The notes beneath the pieces are model-generated. The model saw only the letters and a list, made by a program, of their open reading frames with translations, searched no databases and had not been told where the DNA came from. DNA of 64,000 nucleotides, from the NCBI GenBank assembly GCA_027596075.1, contig JADGJC010000186.1, forward strand, positions 1 to 64,000, written 5' to 3'. Below are positions 1-15,192 of this stretch, one piece after another; position 1 is the first letter of the stretch, and the number at the start of each line of letters is the position of its first letter. Position numbers and translations under genes: made by a program. Source of the stretch: Rhizophlyctis rosea. Lineage: Eukaryota; Chytridiomycota; Chytridiomycetes; Rhizophlyctidales; Rhizophlyctidaceae.

Positions 1-1784
1 TCAATCAGTCCCAAAAACCCTTCAAAATCCCTCCCCGTTCCTCCTACTAAACTAGTGCACTCAAACACCAGTATTCGGCTGGCCTAGACACCCGAGGAAC
101 TCAGGGCTACACACAGCTCGGTATACGTAGCGAAAGAAGTGCACGCACGATTCTGTGGTCGCTCTTCACTTCAGCAAGCTGAAGCGTACAAAGATGGCTC
201 AAGAACATTGCAGATATCGCACTCCACGCTTCGACGCCCCCGTCTACGCTGGCTGCTGCGGCAACCTCGAGATAGTGACCTGAATCCGCTCAGCGGGTGT
301 TCAGGAGCCTTTGATTTGACCTGCACTTGAAAGCAGGAGCCTTTTCGAGGTAGGAGGTATGCAGGACACCGGTCGTTGGACCCGTCGTGCTGCTGTGAGG
401 GTATGTGGGTGGTTGAATCAACTGAACAGGTCACCGGAAGCCAAACGGGTTCCTGTCGTGCTGTTCTCGCTGATTTGGACGATTTTGGTCGAAATCGAGG
501 AAACGAGGAGTGTCACTGGTGTGAGAAGCACTCCGTGGTGGTGGATGAGTCTCTAGCAGACTCAGTACGCAACGATTAAGCGTGAACGAGCTAGATCGTC
601 GTCCTAGTCGCCCGGCGTCCCGTTATGACTAGAATGGGTGGCGAAGTCGTTAGGTTGATCAGACCCACACGTCGCTACCGTAGTTAAGCCAAAACAGTTA
701 AAAAAGATGCTGGTCTAATAGACCTGCGTGGTAATGAGGCAATACACACTCAAATGAACACGATGTTAACTGTTTTGGATGTATATTGAGATGAATGAAT
801 AATGAATATAACACGTACACGCACGAGCACATATGTCACTCAAGGTGGCACATGTGCGACAAAAAAACACGTAAGCGATCGACGTGATTACGTAAGGGTC
901 ACGTGATCCTGACCAAGCTAATAAATCAGTCACATGTTTATCTATCTCACCAATCACGTGACACTTCCGAACTTTTGAACGAACGCGTCCTAGGTCCGCA
1001 TCCCTGCAGTCAACCCCACATATGTAGCATATCGTTAGCTAACCCATGTAATTCTCTCATGTATGACTCTGCTCAAATCTGTATTCATGATTTTATTCAA
1101 TAGTAGTTCTTGATGCCGCATTCCAATAATACCAATGGTTGAAACAGTTTGGCGGCCTTGCCCGGAATCGCCCTTGCCTTCCATCTTTTCATAAGCAGGG
1201 AAGTTGAAATTTGGAAAGTGCATCCATTTCCCACATCCCAACTGCATGAATTTCCGATTCATCTTTGATTGAAGCGACGTGGGCATACATCAAAACAGGC
1301 CATCACATACCTATAACAGAAAGTTGATCCGCACTCCATGACTGTAGAGACTAGTATTGATTTATGGTCACAAGAGATCACGGTCGCCACCAACCCTGAT
1401 ACCCTACGACAAAATGTCTTGCATTTTCGTTGTCTTTGAACCTTTCACACACTCGTCTTCATACATCTCCATCTTTGACAACAGCTCAAGTCCTTCGAGT
1501 GTGGGGAGTGCCCCATATCAGACGCAGCAAAGACGGTTTATTGAATATGGCAAAAGCTTCCAACCACGATGTTGTGGCCGACTATCTCACGGTCTTTTTT
1601 TTGGCTTACTCCTGCAAACCTTGGGACGAACCCGCCGATTGAGAAAACCCTCCCGTGGAATCAGAACGTCCAATTTCCACAAATGGGCCATGCCTTTCAC
1701 GCCTTCAAAATTCGAAAATACATAATAATAAATTCTATACAAAATTCTTCCCCCTTCCCCTCCCACCCGCGTCTCTACCCCCCA
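1..1784. other. Intergenic, no supported gene
   Basis: Only short open frames without recognisable domains or paralogues occur here. The one noticeable signal is a pair of perfect TCACGTGA palindromes at 899-906 and 954-961, listed separately. The right end is the 3' flank of the minus-strand C1-THF synthase. Confidence 0.6.
899..961. promoter_or_regulatory. Paired TCACGTGA E-box palindromes
   Basis: Two identical 8-bp palindromes lie 55 bp apart, with a further CACATGTG-type palindrome at about 849-856. CACGTG is the core bound by bHLH factors such as fungal Cbf1. No gene start is recognised nearby, so a promoter role is only inferred. Confidence 0.25.
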
Positions 1785-5934
<4,150 letters not shown>

Positions 5935-6657
5935 GTGAAGATTGAAGGATGACTTTGGGCGGCGAACGCGGCCTTTTGTTTACCTACCGAACACTGTTTA
6001 CACACAAAAGAGATCCCGGTCAGTAAAGGTTTGCCTAAAGCACTACTACCCAGAGCACTTTGAATCGAGAGTGTTTGACTCGATGCCTTTGTGCTCTTTA
6101 CCTACCTAACACTTATCAGTTTTTGGGGAAGTGGGGGGGAGAAGGGGTGTGGCCCAGTGGGTGCGGGAATTATTCGCGGTTTTGCGGCGCGTTACTTCTG
6201 CGTTCGGGTTTGCCATTCCAATTTTATCTGTGCCTCTTGTCTGGTCGGAGGGTGAACGGATAGTGGTGATGGCACTGATGGGCACGATGATTTGCTGATG
6301 GGGTGACTCATTCAATTCCCATGGGAATCAGCAGAAGGATCACTTACTAATGGATGACATAAGCACATGGAAACAAGGGCATTGGGAACGACGACTTACT
6401 TGGAGGGTGGTCTGGTTGGTGGGTTGGTTGGGTGATGGTCCTTACCTTCAAAACAGCAGGCTCCTGCACAAACTGTCCAATGGAGGACGGGAGGGAGACT
6501 ACGATCACCTACGACGAGGCATACTATGCAGTGTGGGGTTCGCATCATTGAATTCATGGCGTTTGTTGGGTTCCGCATAACACAAACTCGTCGCGGTCCG
6601 GGCTATATTCGGTCACTGCTTTACAGTATTTACAAACAACCTTACTACTCCTTACAA
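5935..6657. other. Intergenic: C1-THF synthase upstream region
   Basis: Lies between the start of the C1-THF synthase and the 3' end of the next minus-strand gene. No coding signal or clear core promoter motif was seen. Confidence 0.5.
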
Positions 6658-9600
6658 CTAAAACCCAAATCCATAATCCGGTGCATAAAGGCACGAATTA
6701 CACTCGTAACAATGCATACACCACTCGCAGCCGTCCGGATCCATCTCCGGCTCCGTCCCAAACGTCACCATTGGCATGCATATAGGTCCCTGCTCCCCAT
6801 GCGCTTCCTGCTCTGGGTGCTGTCCCTCTCCTTGATCTGCTCCCTCCATTTCGTCACCCTCATCGTCAGAGAGGCAAATGGGATCATCCATGGTTCCCGT
6901 CCCATTTACATGAATAGTACTGCCTGGCGTCCCTATCCCAGCCGCGCTCGACTTGCCCTTGTCCGCCATTTGCCGACTGACTTCAACAGCCAAGGGCACT
7001 CGCTCAACAGGTTTGAACTCCACCTTCTCCCAACCCGAAGGCATCTCCAAATGCCGCCCACAGGACAAAGGCCGGATCCGCGTCAGAAGATCCGGGCGCG
7101 CGCGCACAAATTGAGGGTGCGAAAAGGTGCATTGGCTGGGTACCCTCGGCAACGCTTTGTCTGGCTTATCTTCGGATAATGAAACTGTGAAACCGTGAAT
7201 CTGTAAAAGCATGGCACCACATTATCAGATGAGCTGAAAAAAGGAAAGCACGCAAAACATAGCATCCACTACACACCTGAAGCGCATGCACGAATGGAGT
7301 CTTTGTCATCATGGTGAAATGCTTTGGCAACACCTGGTTGCGGATTTTTGAGTCAGTCTTCAACCCCCTTTTGTGAAATATTGCTCGCGAACAAACCTTC
7401 TCACTCAACGGCGCAAAGTCTTCCACCACAACCGCAGTGCCAGACTCATTCCAATGCATGTACCTAGTATACTGTGGAGTTTCGAGCATCCTATGTGGGT
7501 AATAATGTTTGGTTATGCATTGTCGTGAAGCCACTCTGAGACCGCATACATACCTCCACAAGATAACAAGGAATGGCGAAATCCTGTCCGTGGTTGGCGA
7601 GGTCGGCTCTTCTGTTGCATTCTGACTTGCATGGGACTGCTTGACCACCGTGGGCACCGCTATCACTTGTTGAACTGACGATACGTGGGATGGCTCGGCA
7701 TCAGGCACTCGATGTTGCTCAAGGACCTCGCTCAAGATGCCTTGGAAGACGTTTTGAGGTTGAGAAGAGGGTTGGCGTATGCTTTCGCACTTCAGGTCTG
7801 TTGGTGGTTGCTGATTCAAACTCGATACAGGGGCCGCTTGTACTTCGTCAGCAACAGCCATGTCCACATCCTCGGCGGCATCCCCACCGAAATACTGTGC
7901 ACCTTCATCGCCCATCGGGCTTGACGAAGGCAGAGTTTCCGGCAAAGGCTCAGATGAGTGATCAGGTTGCTCTCGTAAGTAGTCATTCACCCTTGCAAGG
8001 AACTCATCTCGCTCTCCCATTGACGGTGAAGCATTCCCGATGCGCTCTTGGGCCGGTTCCGACACCTCTTCCATCTCCCTTGCACTCAAGAATAAGACTG
8101 GCTCGTTGTCCGAAGGTCCAACATTGCCCAACGCTGTCTTCTCCCTTCCCTCAGGGTTCCCATCCGCCATCTCTCCTCCACGTCCCACATTGAAATAGCG
8201 ATCGAAGTTGCTCTGATCTTCCTGACCATCGTCGTCAGAACCCTCATCTCCAACCTCAATGTAATCAACCCTCGCCTTCCTCTTCCCCCCGCCAAAGTCC
8301 ATCTGGAACCCAATCACCGTTTCATTCTCTGCCACCTGATACACATTCAACCCCTCCTCATTCCACCGCTTCCGAACCGTGACAACCGGCATCGGCATCC
8401 GCTCAACCCCCTTACCCTTCCCACCACCACCCTCCACGACAACATCCTCCGGCGGAACAAAAACACCCAACGGCACCTGCCCCACCGCATCCGTCGCCAA
8501 ATTCCTCCCAACAACCGACCCATCCTCCATCAAAATCAACACCTCGACCCGACCCATAACCCTAACATTAACCGGCATGGACTCATCCTCCCGACCAACA
8601 TGTTCCCGATAACATACAAGCACAGATCCACCCTCAACACCATCCCGGAATGACGACCCTGACCCACCCTGCTCCTCACGTGGCGCCAAATCATCAGAAA
8701 ACAACCGTGTAGCCACCCCAACTTTCCCAACCCCCGAAGACGACCCCCCAGCCCCCACCTCAACCCTCCTCCGGCTTCTCGCCGCCAACGGCATCCGATC
8801 AATCTCATCCCCCGACTCATCCTCCGGACTAACCACACCCCCTCTCGGCCTCTTCACATTCCTCAAAGGCGTCTCCTCCTCGGTATGTTCAGTCGTCAAA
8901 GGTGGAACCGGTGACGTCAAAGGCCCACTCGCAGGTGTATCTATCACCCCGGACAACGGCGAAGTACCATCCCCAGACGTCATCCGTTGCGGGGTAGACA
9001 TACTCTTCCTCTTCCTTCTCAAAGTCGCCAACGGAACACCCTCATCACTAGACTCTGCATCATCCCTCCCAGCAACCCAATGCGAAACCCCCGGTCCCGT
9101 CTCATGTCCCGGCCGCTCCGCAAACGGAATCGTAAGAATACTCTCAAATCCAACACTTTCACTCTCCACAACCACATGTCCAGCAGGAGAACTAACCCTC
9201 CTCTTCTTCCTCTTTTTAGTCTTCTTCCCTTCCTTCCTCCCCGTGAATGTGGAATTACCACTGCTGTTGCTTCGAGTTCGTTTCATGGGCGTAAGTTCCG
9301 CCGTACCGATTGATTTCGCTCCGTCTTTGATTACTAGCCGGATTCTGTCAGGGGTATGTGACCTCGAGCTACTACCACTGGCGATTTCGGAAACCCGCCG
9401 GCTGGTGTCGATGGTCCTCGCTGGTGGATAACTGTCATCCGGCTCGAACATCTCGAAAGCATCAGCTCTCGTCTCAACATTCCTTATGGACGTTGAGGTC
9501 TCTGCCGATTCATGACAACCTTCAGCCGGAGTGTCGGCTTCCACAGCGTCACCGCCCAACTGCCCCTGTACCATTCCCACCGGAAGGACGACACCACTGG

Positions 9601-11780
9601 CAACCTCTTCCTCCTCCTCTCCTCCTTCCTCGTCACCGTCCCTTGCTGCACCCACTGGTACAGCCTCCCCAACAGTCCTACCTGCACCATTATCAGCCGC
9701 CGCTTCCCCTCCACCACCCACTCTACCCTCCTCAACATCCACATCATACTCCAACTTAATCGCCGGCACCCCACCTTCCCCCACTGCCTCATCACCACCC
9801 CCTTCACCACCCTCCAAAAACCCAGGCACAACAATATCCACAAACTCCGAAACCGACAACACAGGCAATTCTTCCACTTCCAAATACCATTCAGGAGGAC
9901 GCTGTGATTTTCAAACCCAAAAAATAATTGCGTCAGGTGCTTCGCCAAGAGCTATTTTGTACATGAAATCAACAACTCACATCAAATATCGCATCAGACT
10001 CGCTGATCACTCCACCATCACCACTCGAACCCCCTACCCCCACCATCTCATACCCCATCCCCCCATCAACCCCCCCACCCAACCCCTGCTGAATTTCCTT
10101 CTTCTTACTCTTCCTCTTACTCTTAAACCTACCAAAAAAAACCCCAAATCAATCAACCACCCACTTACTGCTGCACACTCAACGCAAAAAAAAAACTCAC
10201 CAACGCTTAATCTTCCCCCCCTCAATCCCCAAAACCTCACACAACGCCCCCAACCTATCCCCAATATACTCCGCCTCCTCAAACGCCTTCTCCAAAACCG
10301 CCACTTCATCCGGTGTCTTCAGATACCTCTTCTGCCTGGCTCCAGACGAAGACGCTTGGTGCCACCTCATTCTCGGAGGTGGTGAGAAACCGAGACCGGC
10401 AGTAGCGGCCGAAGGGGCGGAGAACGCCTTGACGTATGCGGTGGTGATGCGGTTGTTGATGGTTTGTGTTGGGGTGGATGGTGCGGGAAGGATTGGACGG
10501 GGGTTTGTTGTAACGGGGAGGGGGTAGATTGTAAGGAGGGGAAGTGCGATTGAGGAGGAGGGGGGTAGGGTGGTGGTAGTCATCGTATTGGTCGGACTTG
10601 ATGAAGTCGTGGTTGGAGCGTTCGTGGTTGAAACACTCGCAGCCAAAGCGGTATTGGTTGAAGGCGTTCTGGTCGTATCCGCTACGGTGGGAGGGTTCGT
10701 AGCTGAAGAAGCAGTGGTCGAAGCGTTTGTGCTTGAAGCGGGTTTGGTCAGAATGACCATTGATGAATGCGCCGTGATTGGGAACGTTATGGCTGATGGT
10801 GTCGTGGTCGAAACAAACTGCTTTTGAGGATTTGTAGTGGAAGGAGTCGTGGTGACGGTGGTTTCAATTGAAGTGCCAGCTGAGGAAGTGGTCACAACTG
10901 TTTTTTCGATGATTGGCAGGGAAGTGGGCAAAGGGGATGTGATGGAAATGAGTCCATCCCTTTCTGACTGTTTGGCCATGTCGATCCGATCTTCACTCAA
11001 TGACGCGGTGACGGAAGCGCTTGGAGACGGGGCTTCGGGATTGACGGGCTGAGGCGCCACAACGTCCATCCCTTCATTGCAGCGCGATTTCCTCCTGACG
11101 GAATTGATGGTCTGGTGACTCTGGTCAGTGATGTCACATGATGGCAATCCACTCGAATCTGTCACATCAGTGATCTTCTGCTCAGCCACTCCAGAGTTCA
11201 CTGTTCCTGCAATATTCGTTTTGAGCGCTGGAGCATCTGATCTCTTTGCAGCAGTTCGATCGCCGGTAGCCATTGTTAGTGATTGCTCCGCGTCAGCAGC
11301 CGGAGCATTGGCAGCAGCAGGCTTTGAGGCATCTCCCTTCTTCGCAGCACTTCGATCGTCGGTAGCCACTGCTGGTAATTGTTCCCTGCTCCGTCTCTCC
11401 TTCACGTGAGAGGCACTCTTTTCCTCAGACCGCCCGGTCCTATCCGGGCGTACTTCCGTTCGCTCCACCGTCCGTGTTTCTGCCTTCCTACTGTCACCTG
11501 ACCTAGACGCGTGACTCTTCCGCCTCGGTTCCTCCCGCCTCTCCTGTCCCCCAGGGCTACGCACCCGCTCATCCCGCTTAACACTCCTACTCCTCCGACG
11601 TGACCCATCCTTCGAGCCATACCTTCCCCGCCTTTCCCGGCTGCGATCATGAGAACCATCCCTTCCCCTCCGATCCCGCTCATCCAAACCAGATCTACGT
11701 CGATCCCGTCGCTCCGAACGTCTGCTCCGCCTCTGCCAATCCTCAGTGGCACTGTCCCTCCTTGGGCGATACGAGTTCAT
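6658..11780 (-). CDS. RS-rich protein with homeodomain-like and HSF-type DNA-binding domains
   Basis: Probable nuclear DNA-binding protein. Six exons keep one frame: 11780-10201, 10128-9981, 9901-7554, 7490-7397, 7333-7277, 7200-6658; 1589 residues if the first in-frame ATG (11780) is used. Residues about 1-130 are Arg/Ser-rich. About 480-540 read RQKRYLKTPDEVAVLEKAF ... GGKIKRWFKSKRK, a homeodomain pattern with the WF of helix 3 formed across an intron; the usually invariant Asn51 is Ser. A long acidic, low-complexity middle follows. About 1346-1455 match the heat-shock-factor fold: ISPFLVILWR, MLETPQY, W-x-x-x-G, VLPKHFTMMTKTPFVHALQ, HGF, then FSHPQFVRARPDLL. The recognition-helix SFVRQLN of classical HSF is PFVHALQ here. 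The C-terminus is acidic and cysteine-containing. The upstream end is uncertain: RS-rich coding continues in another frame above 11830, so this may join the next gene. Confidence 0.72.
10139..10329 (-). other. Homeodomain-like segment split by a 72-nt intron
   Basis: The exon ending at 10201 finishes K-R-T(G) and the exon starting at 10128 supplies the last base of the Trp codon, giving KIKRWFKSKRKSKKK. Spacing of Leu, Phe, Trp and Arg fits the 60-residue homeodomain. The 72-nt intron (10129-10200) starts GTGAGT, contains a long T run, and ends TAG. Confidence 0.6.
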
Positions 11781-11829
11781 GACAAGACCTCTTTCTTCTC
11801 TGATAGGACTACTGGCCCTTGAATCTCTT

Positions 11830-14800
11830 CTATCCCGAATGCTGGTTGCAACTATCAAGTCTCGTGCCACTGACCCTCCCCGGATGATGATTGCTCATGC
11901 CACTGCTTCTGCCATTATGTGCGGGACTCCTTGCCCTTGAGTCCCTACGATCCCGAACGGTGCCCACACTATCTCGCCTGTCATCGCGAACACTATCACG
12001 CTTTCTGCCGTCCCTATCTCTATCAACTTCCCTTCCACCTCGAATGGGACTCCTGCTCCTCTCCTTGTGCCGTTCCCGAGGGTCAATGGAGTCCCTCCTT
12101 CTTCGATCGTCATGACGATCCCTCCGTTCCACATCACGCCCCTCATCTCTGCCATTCCGCGTCCGACTTTGGCTCCTCCCCTTCCGCCGCACCCGTACCT
12201 GGTCCATGTGCCGTGCCTCCTCTTTCCGACTGCCCCGATCATGTCGCCCACTGGACCTATCTCCATCCTTGCGATGACCGCTTGACCCCGGACGGTCCTC
12301 GCTAGCCTGTCTCCATTTGACAGTGCCCGTCACCGCTTCTGGGCAAGTAGAAGCTTCGTCCGCTTCCAACGCAATATCTTCAGGAGAGGTTTCCTCGATT
12401 GCGCAACAAAAGCCAGCAAATACAGTCCCATCATCTTCCTCCCGATCCGAATCAACCAGGTCGGTTGTGAACTCCGCTCCCTCCGGGTCCGACAAGGCTT
12501 CGACAACATGCATATCTTCGGCAACATCTATTTTGAATGAGGTGCGGTTCGAAGATGGATGCGTTTCCTTTGCAGCAAGAAAGACGACTCCTTCATCACC
12601 ACCTAATTCTGACTTCACAACCTCCGCCCCCAATCCCAAACCTTCTTCATCCGACTGTACTTCAATGACGTGAAGATCAAGGTGAGTTTCTGTTCTTATT
12701 GTATTCGTGTTTGGTGATGTATTGCCCTTATTCGCAAATCCGTTCGAGTGTTGCGTCCCCTTTTCATTCGACGAGATTTCCAACATCTGAACATCCACCG
12801 CATCTCCTTCACTCGGTAAATGCATGTTCGGCGACGGATCGACCGGCCACTCAACGCCGTTTGGTGTTTCGTTTGGGCGTTTTGGAAGATTTTCGAGTAG
12901 CATCATTTCGTATCTCTTCCGCTTCTCTGGTTGCACTTTTTTCAGCTGTTGCTGCAGAAACACCTTGTGCTGCGGGCCCAAAAGTTCTGAGACCTCATCA
13001 GGGAGGCTGTAGGGAGGCCATGCGCCGGCAATCCCCCCTTGGCCCCTAATTCTTATATCAGCCGCTTCGGCCCTTGCCCATGCCGCCGGAAATTCATCAC
13101 TCCGCAACGCCTCTTCCCATTGATCGCCCCAACCGTTCTCTTTAAGGTAATGGAAAGTGCCAACGGCTTCCATATCCCGCTCCAAATATCCCATCTTGAA
13201 CCCATCACCCCCACTTTTGACGTAGTCTTCAATCCACTCTGCAAGCGTAGCCGAGGAGACTGGAAAAACATCTGCATCTCCAGCTTTCTTTGATATGCAG
13301 AAATGTGTCCGCAACAACTCCACTCTTGTATACAAATAGTATTTCTCGGTCCTCTTGTCTGGTCCTTTCTCTTTCCCATAAAGCATCTCCTCGATGGAGC
13401 GAGCTTTTGGACTTCCGGTTGGATGTGATTCGGTTGCCGACCCCACCCAGCTGGCACTCGACGGACCGCCATTGATCACTGCCTTCCTTCCACCCAATGA
13501 TCTCTCCATCTCTGCTATCTTGGCTACTGCTTTCCGTTGTGTCATTAAAGCATGCTCAGCTTGCGCCGACTCCTTCAACATACCAACAACCACCGCGCTC
13601 CCAATGGCTTTTTTCCAGTACTGCCAGAATCCGTCTAAGCTGTGACTGACTTTGATGATGTCCAAATCTTTCTTTAGCAGCGTGTGTGAGTGAACAGGAC
13701 CCGATTTCGCGATGCGGTATTTAATGAATTGCGCCAGGGAAGTGGGGTTGACAGGATACGGATTGCCGGCAGGGACAATGCCAGAGATGCGAAAAAGTTT
13801 TCGAAGTGCGGCGGCACGATCGCGCGGAAATGGCGTGCCGTCTTTCTCATGAGCAGCTGCCTTCTTCCCCTTGAGTGCCTTATCGATTCCTTCAGCCCAT
13901 GCCAGCACACGCTGTACTCCTCCATCCGCTATAGCCGTGTCCCAAGCATCCCTCGACGTCTCTGAGATATGACTCAATTCCATAATCTTCAAATCTCCTG
14001 TCAATACGTCAAACCGGAAATAGGAGCCTTCATCCGACACTCGGTATTCAATGTAACGTTTGAGAGTTGATGATGTGACCGGGTATTGGCTTCCAAGCGA
14101 ACGAAATTCATCTTCTACATATACTTTGCGCAACCGTATGATTGTTCTGTGGTCCCCAGATTGATTTTCGACGCCGGCATCACAATTCAATAACATGACG
14201 TGTGCTTCGATCGCCTCTTTGTCTCCAGTCACATCCCTCAATCTTCGCAATACCAATTGAATATGGTCCGCAACAGGCACAATCTGTCCTGATGTCACCC
14301 CCATCTCCACTGCTTTTGTAAACGCTGGTCCAACTGCCTTATGCGTCATTGCGCGATTCCATTCCCCGTGCCACGAGTTCACCAGATGGAATGATCTCAT
14401 GCACTCCAAGTCCCTTTTGAGTTGAGTCCAACTGAATTCTGGGAGCGTAATTGAATCTTCAATATACCGTATCAAATGGATCGGGGGAACGGGGAATGGG
14501 TTTCTGCCTTCCGCAATAAGACGCAGCTTCACAAAGGTATTTCGCACTCTGGCGTAATCCTCGTTCATACGTTGGCATGGGAGGAGCATCATACCCTTTC
14601 CTTCCGTCGCACCATAATCGCCCCTCAAAGCCTGCACCTCATCTTCCAAGCTGCGTAGCGCAGTAATTTGCGAAATGACAACATCATCCTCCATGGTCAT
14701 TTTCCCAGCCTCGCTCCAATTTGGCCCATCCTGACGCTGCTTGTGAATCCTGTTGTGATTTTGTCGAACGCTCTGGAGTCTATCTAGCACATCCGCAGGC

Positions 14801-15186
14801 GAAACCGTGCCAGATTTGATCAAATGGATTTGTATTTCCAAACACCGAGAAAGGACGGATGGTGTGATGGGAAACGGGTTCTCGCTGCCGGGAATCACAC
14901 CCCATGCAGTGAAGGCTTTCTGGAAAAAGGTGGCACGCTTCTTACCGTCTTTACCGTCGTCCTTCTTGCTTGTGCCGTTGTTTCCCAGACCCTCCGCATC
15001 ATTGATATTCGCGGCAACGCTGTCTTGATCCCGACATGATCCGTCAACCTCGCCTTCCTCTACTGTTTCATCCTGATCCATCTCCACTTCCCCAGCGGTT
15101 GGCCGTGGTGTACCAGTTGACAGGTTGTCACTAGATTGGGGACCCCGTCGCTGTTCGACTGGTTGACTGACCTCAACAACAACCAT
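11830..15186 (-). CDS. Repeat protein with five recombinase core-binding-like domains and an RS tail
   Basis: An uninterrupted 1118-residue frame opening with ATG at 15186. After an acidic 80-residue start come five ~90-residue repeats (about 14935-14650, 14570-14300, 14140-13870, 13810-13540 and 13320-13050). Each has the pattern small loop, NP(F/Y)PV, (T/S)-P-x-x-L-x-x-(Y/F)-(I/L), then a helix with L-x-x-D-(L/I) and a conserved H, then a Trp helix, e.g. NPFPITPSVLSRCLEIQI. The fold pattern resembles the SAM-like core-binding domain of tyrosine recombinases; no catalytic R-H-R-Y domain is seen. The last 200 residues are RS/RD/RE-rich. The preceding repeat gene ends in TAG only six bases upstream in the same frame, and a similar RS segment continues downstream in another frame, so the true gene limits are uncertain. 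Confidence 0.6.
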   Translation of the reverse strand: MVVVEVSQPVEQRRGPQSSDNLSTGTPRPTAGEVEMDQDETVEEGEVDGSCRDQDSVAANINDAEGLGNNGTSKKDDGKDGKKRATFFQKAFTAWGVIPGSENPFPITPSVLSRCLEIQIHLIKSGTVSPADVLDRLQSVRQNHNRIHKQRQDGPNWSEAGKMTMEDDVVISQITALRSLEDEVQALRGDYGATEGKGMMLLPCQRMNEDYARVRNTFVKLRLIAEGRNPFPVPPIHLIRYIEDSITLPEFSWTQLKRDLECMRSFHLVNSWHGEWNRAMTHKAVGPAFTKAVEMGVTSGQIVPVADHIQLVLRRLRDVTGDKEAIEAHVMLLNCDAGVENQSGDHRTIIRLRKVYVEDEFRSLGSQYPVTSSTLKRYIEYRVSDEGSYFRFDVLTGDLKIMELSHISETSRDAWDTAIADGGVQRVLAWAEGIDKALKGKKAAAHEKDGTPFPRDRAAALRKLFRISGIVPAGNPYPVNPTSLAQFIKYRIAKSGPVHSHTLLKKDLDIIKVSHSLDGFWQYWKKAIGSAVVVGMLKESAQAEHALMTQRKAVAKIAEMERSLGGRKAVINGGPSSASWVGSATESHPTGSPKARSIEEMLYGKEKGPDKRTEKYYLYTRVELLRTHFCISKKAGDADVFPVSSATLAEWIEDYVKSGGDGFKMGYLERDMEAVGTFHYLKENGWGDQWEEALRSDEFPAAWARAEAADIRIRGQGGIAGAWPPYSLPDEVSELLGPQHKVFLQQQLKKVQPEKRKRYEMMLLENLPKRPNETPNGVEWPVDPSPNMHLPSEGDAVDVQMLEISSNEKGTQHSNGFANKGNTSPNTNTIRTETHLDLHVIEVQSDEEGLGLGAEVVKSELGGDEGVVFLAAKETHPSSNRTSFKIDVAEDMHVVEALSDPEGAEFTTDLVDSDREEDDGTVFAGFCCAIEETSPEDIALEADEASTCPEAVTGTVKWRQASEDRPGSSGHRKDGDRSSGRHDRGSRKEEARHMDQVRVRRKGRSQSRTRNGRDEGRDVERRDRHDDRRRRDSIDPRERHKERSRSPIRGGREVDRDRDGRKRDSVRDDRRDSVGTVRDRRDSRARSPAHNGRSSGMSNHHPGRVSGTRLDSCNQHSG

Positions 15187-15192
15187 CGGGGT

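Noticed and set aside
359..579. Short overlapping plus-strand frames near the left edge
   Set aside because: Under 70 codons, no domain, no paralogue.
9531..10385. Long plus-strand open frame opposite the HSF gene
   Set aside because: Low-complexity Pro/Ser/Thr translation that mirrors the real minus-strand exons; no start context or domain.
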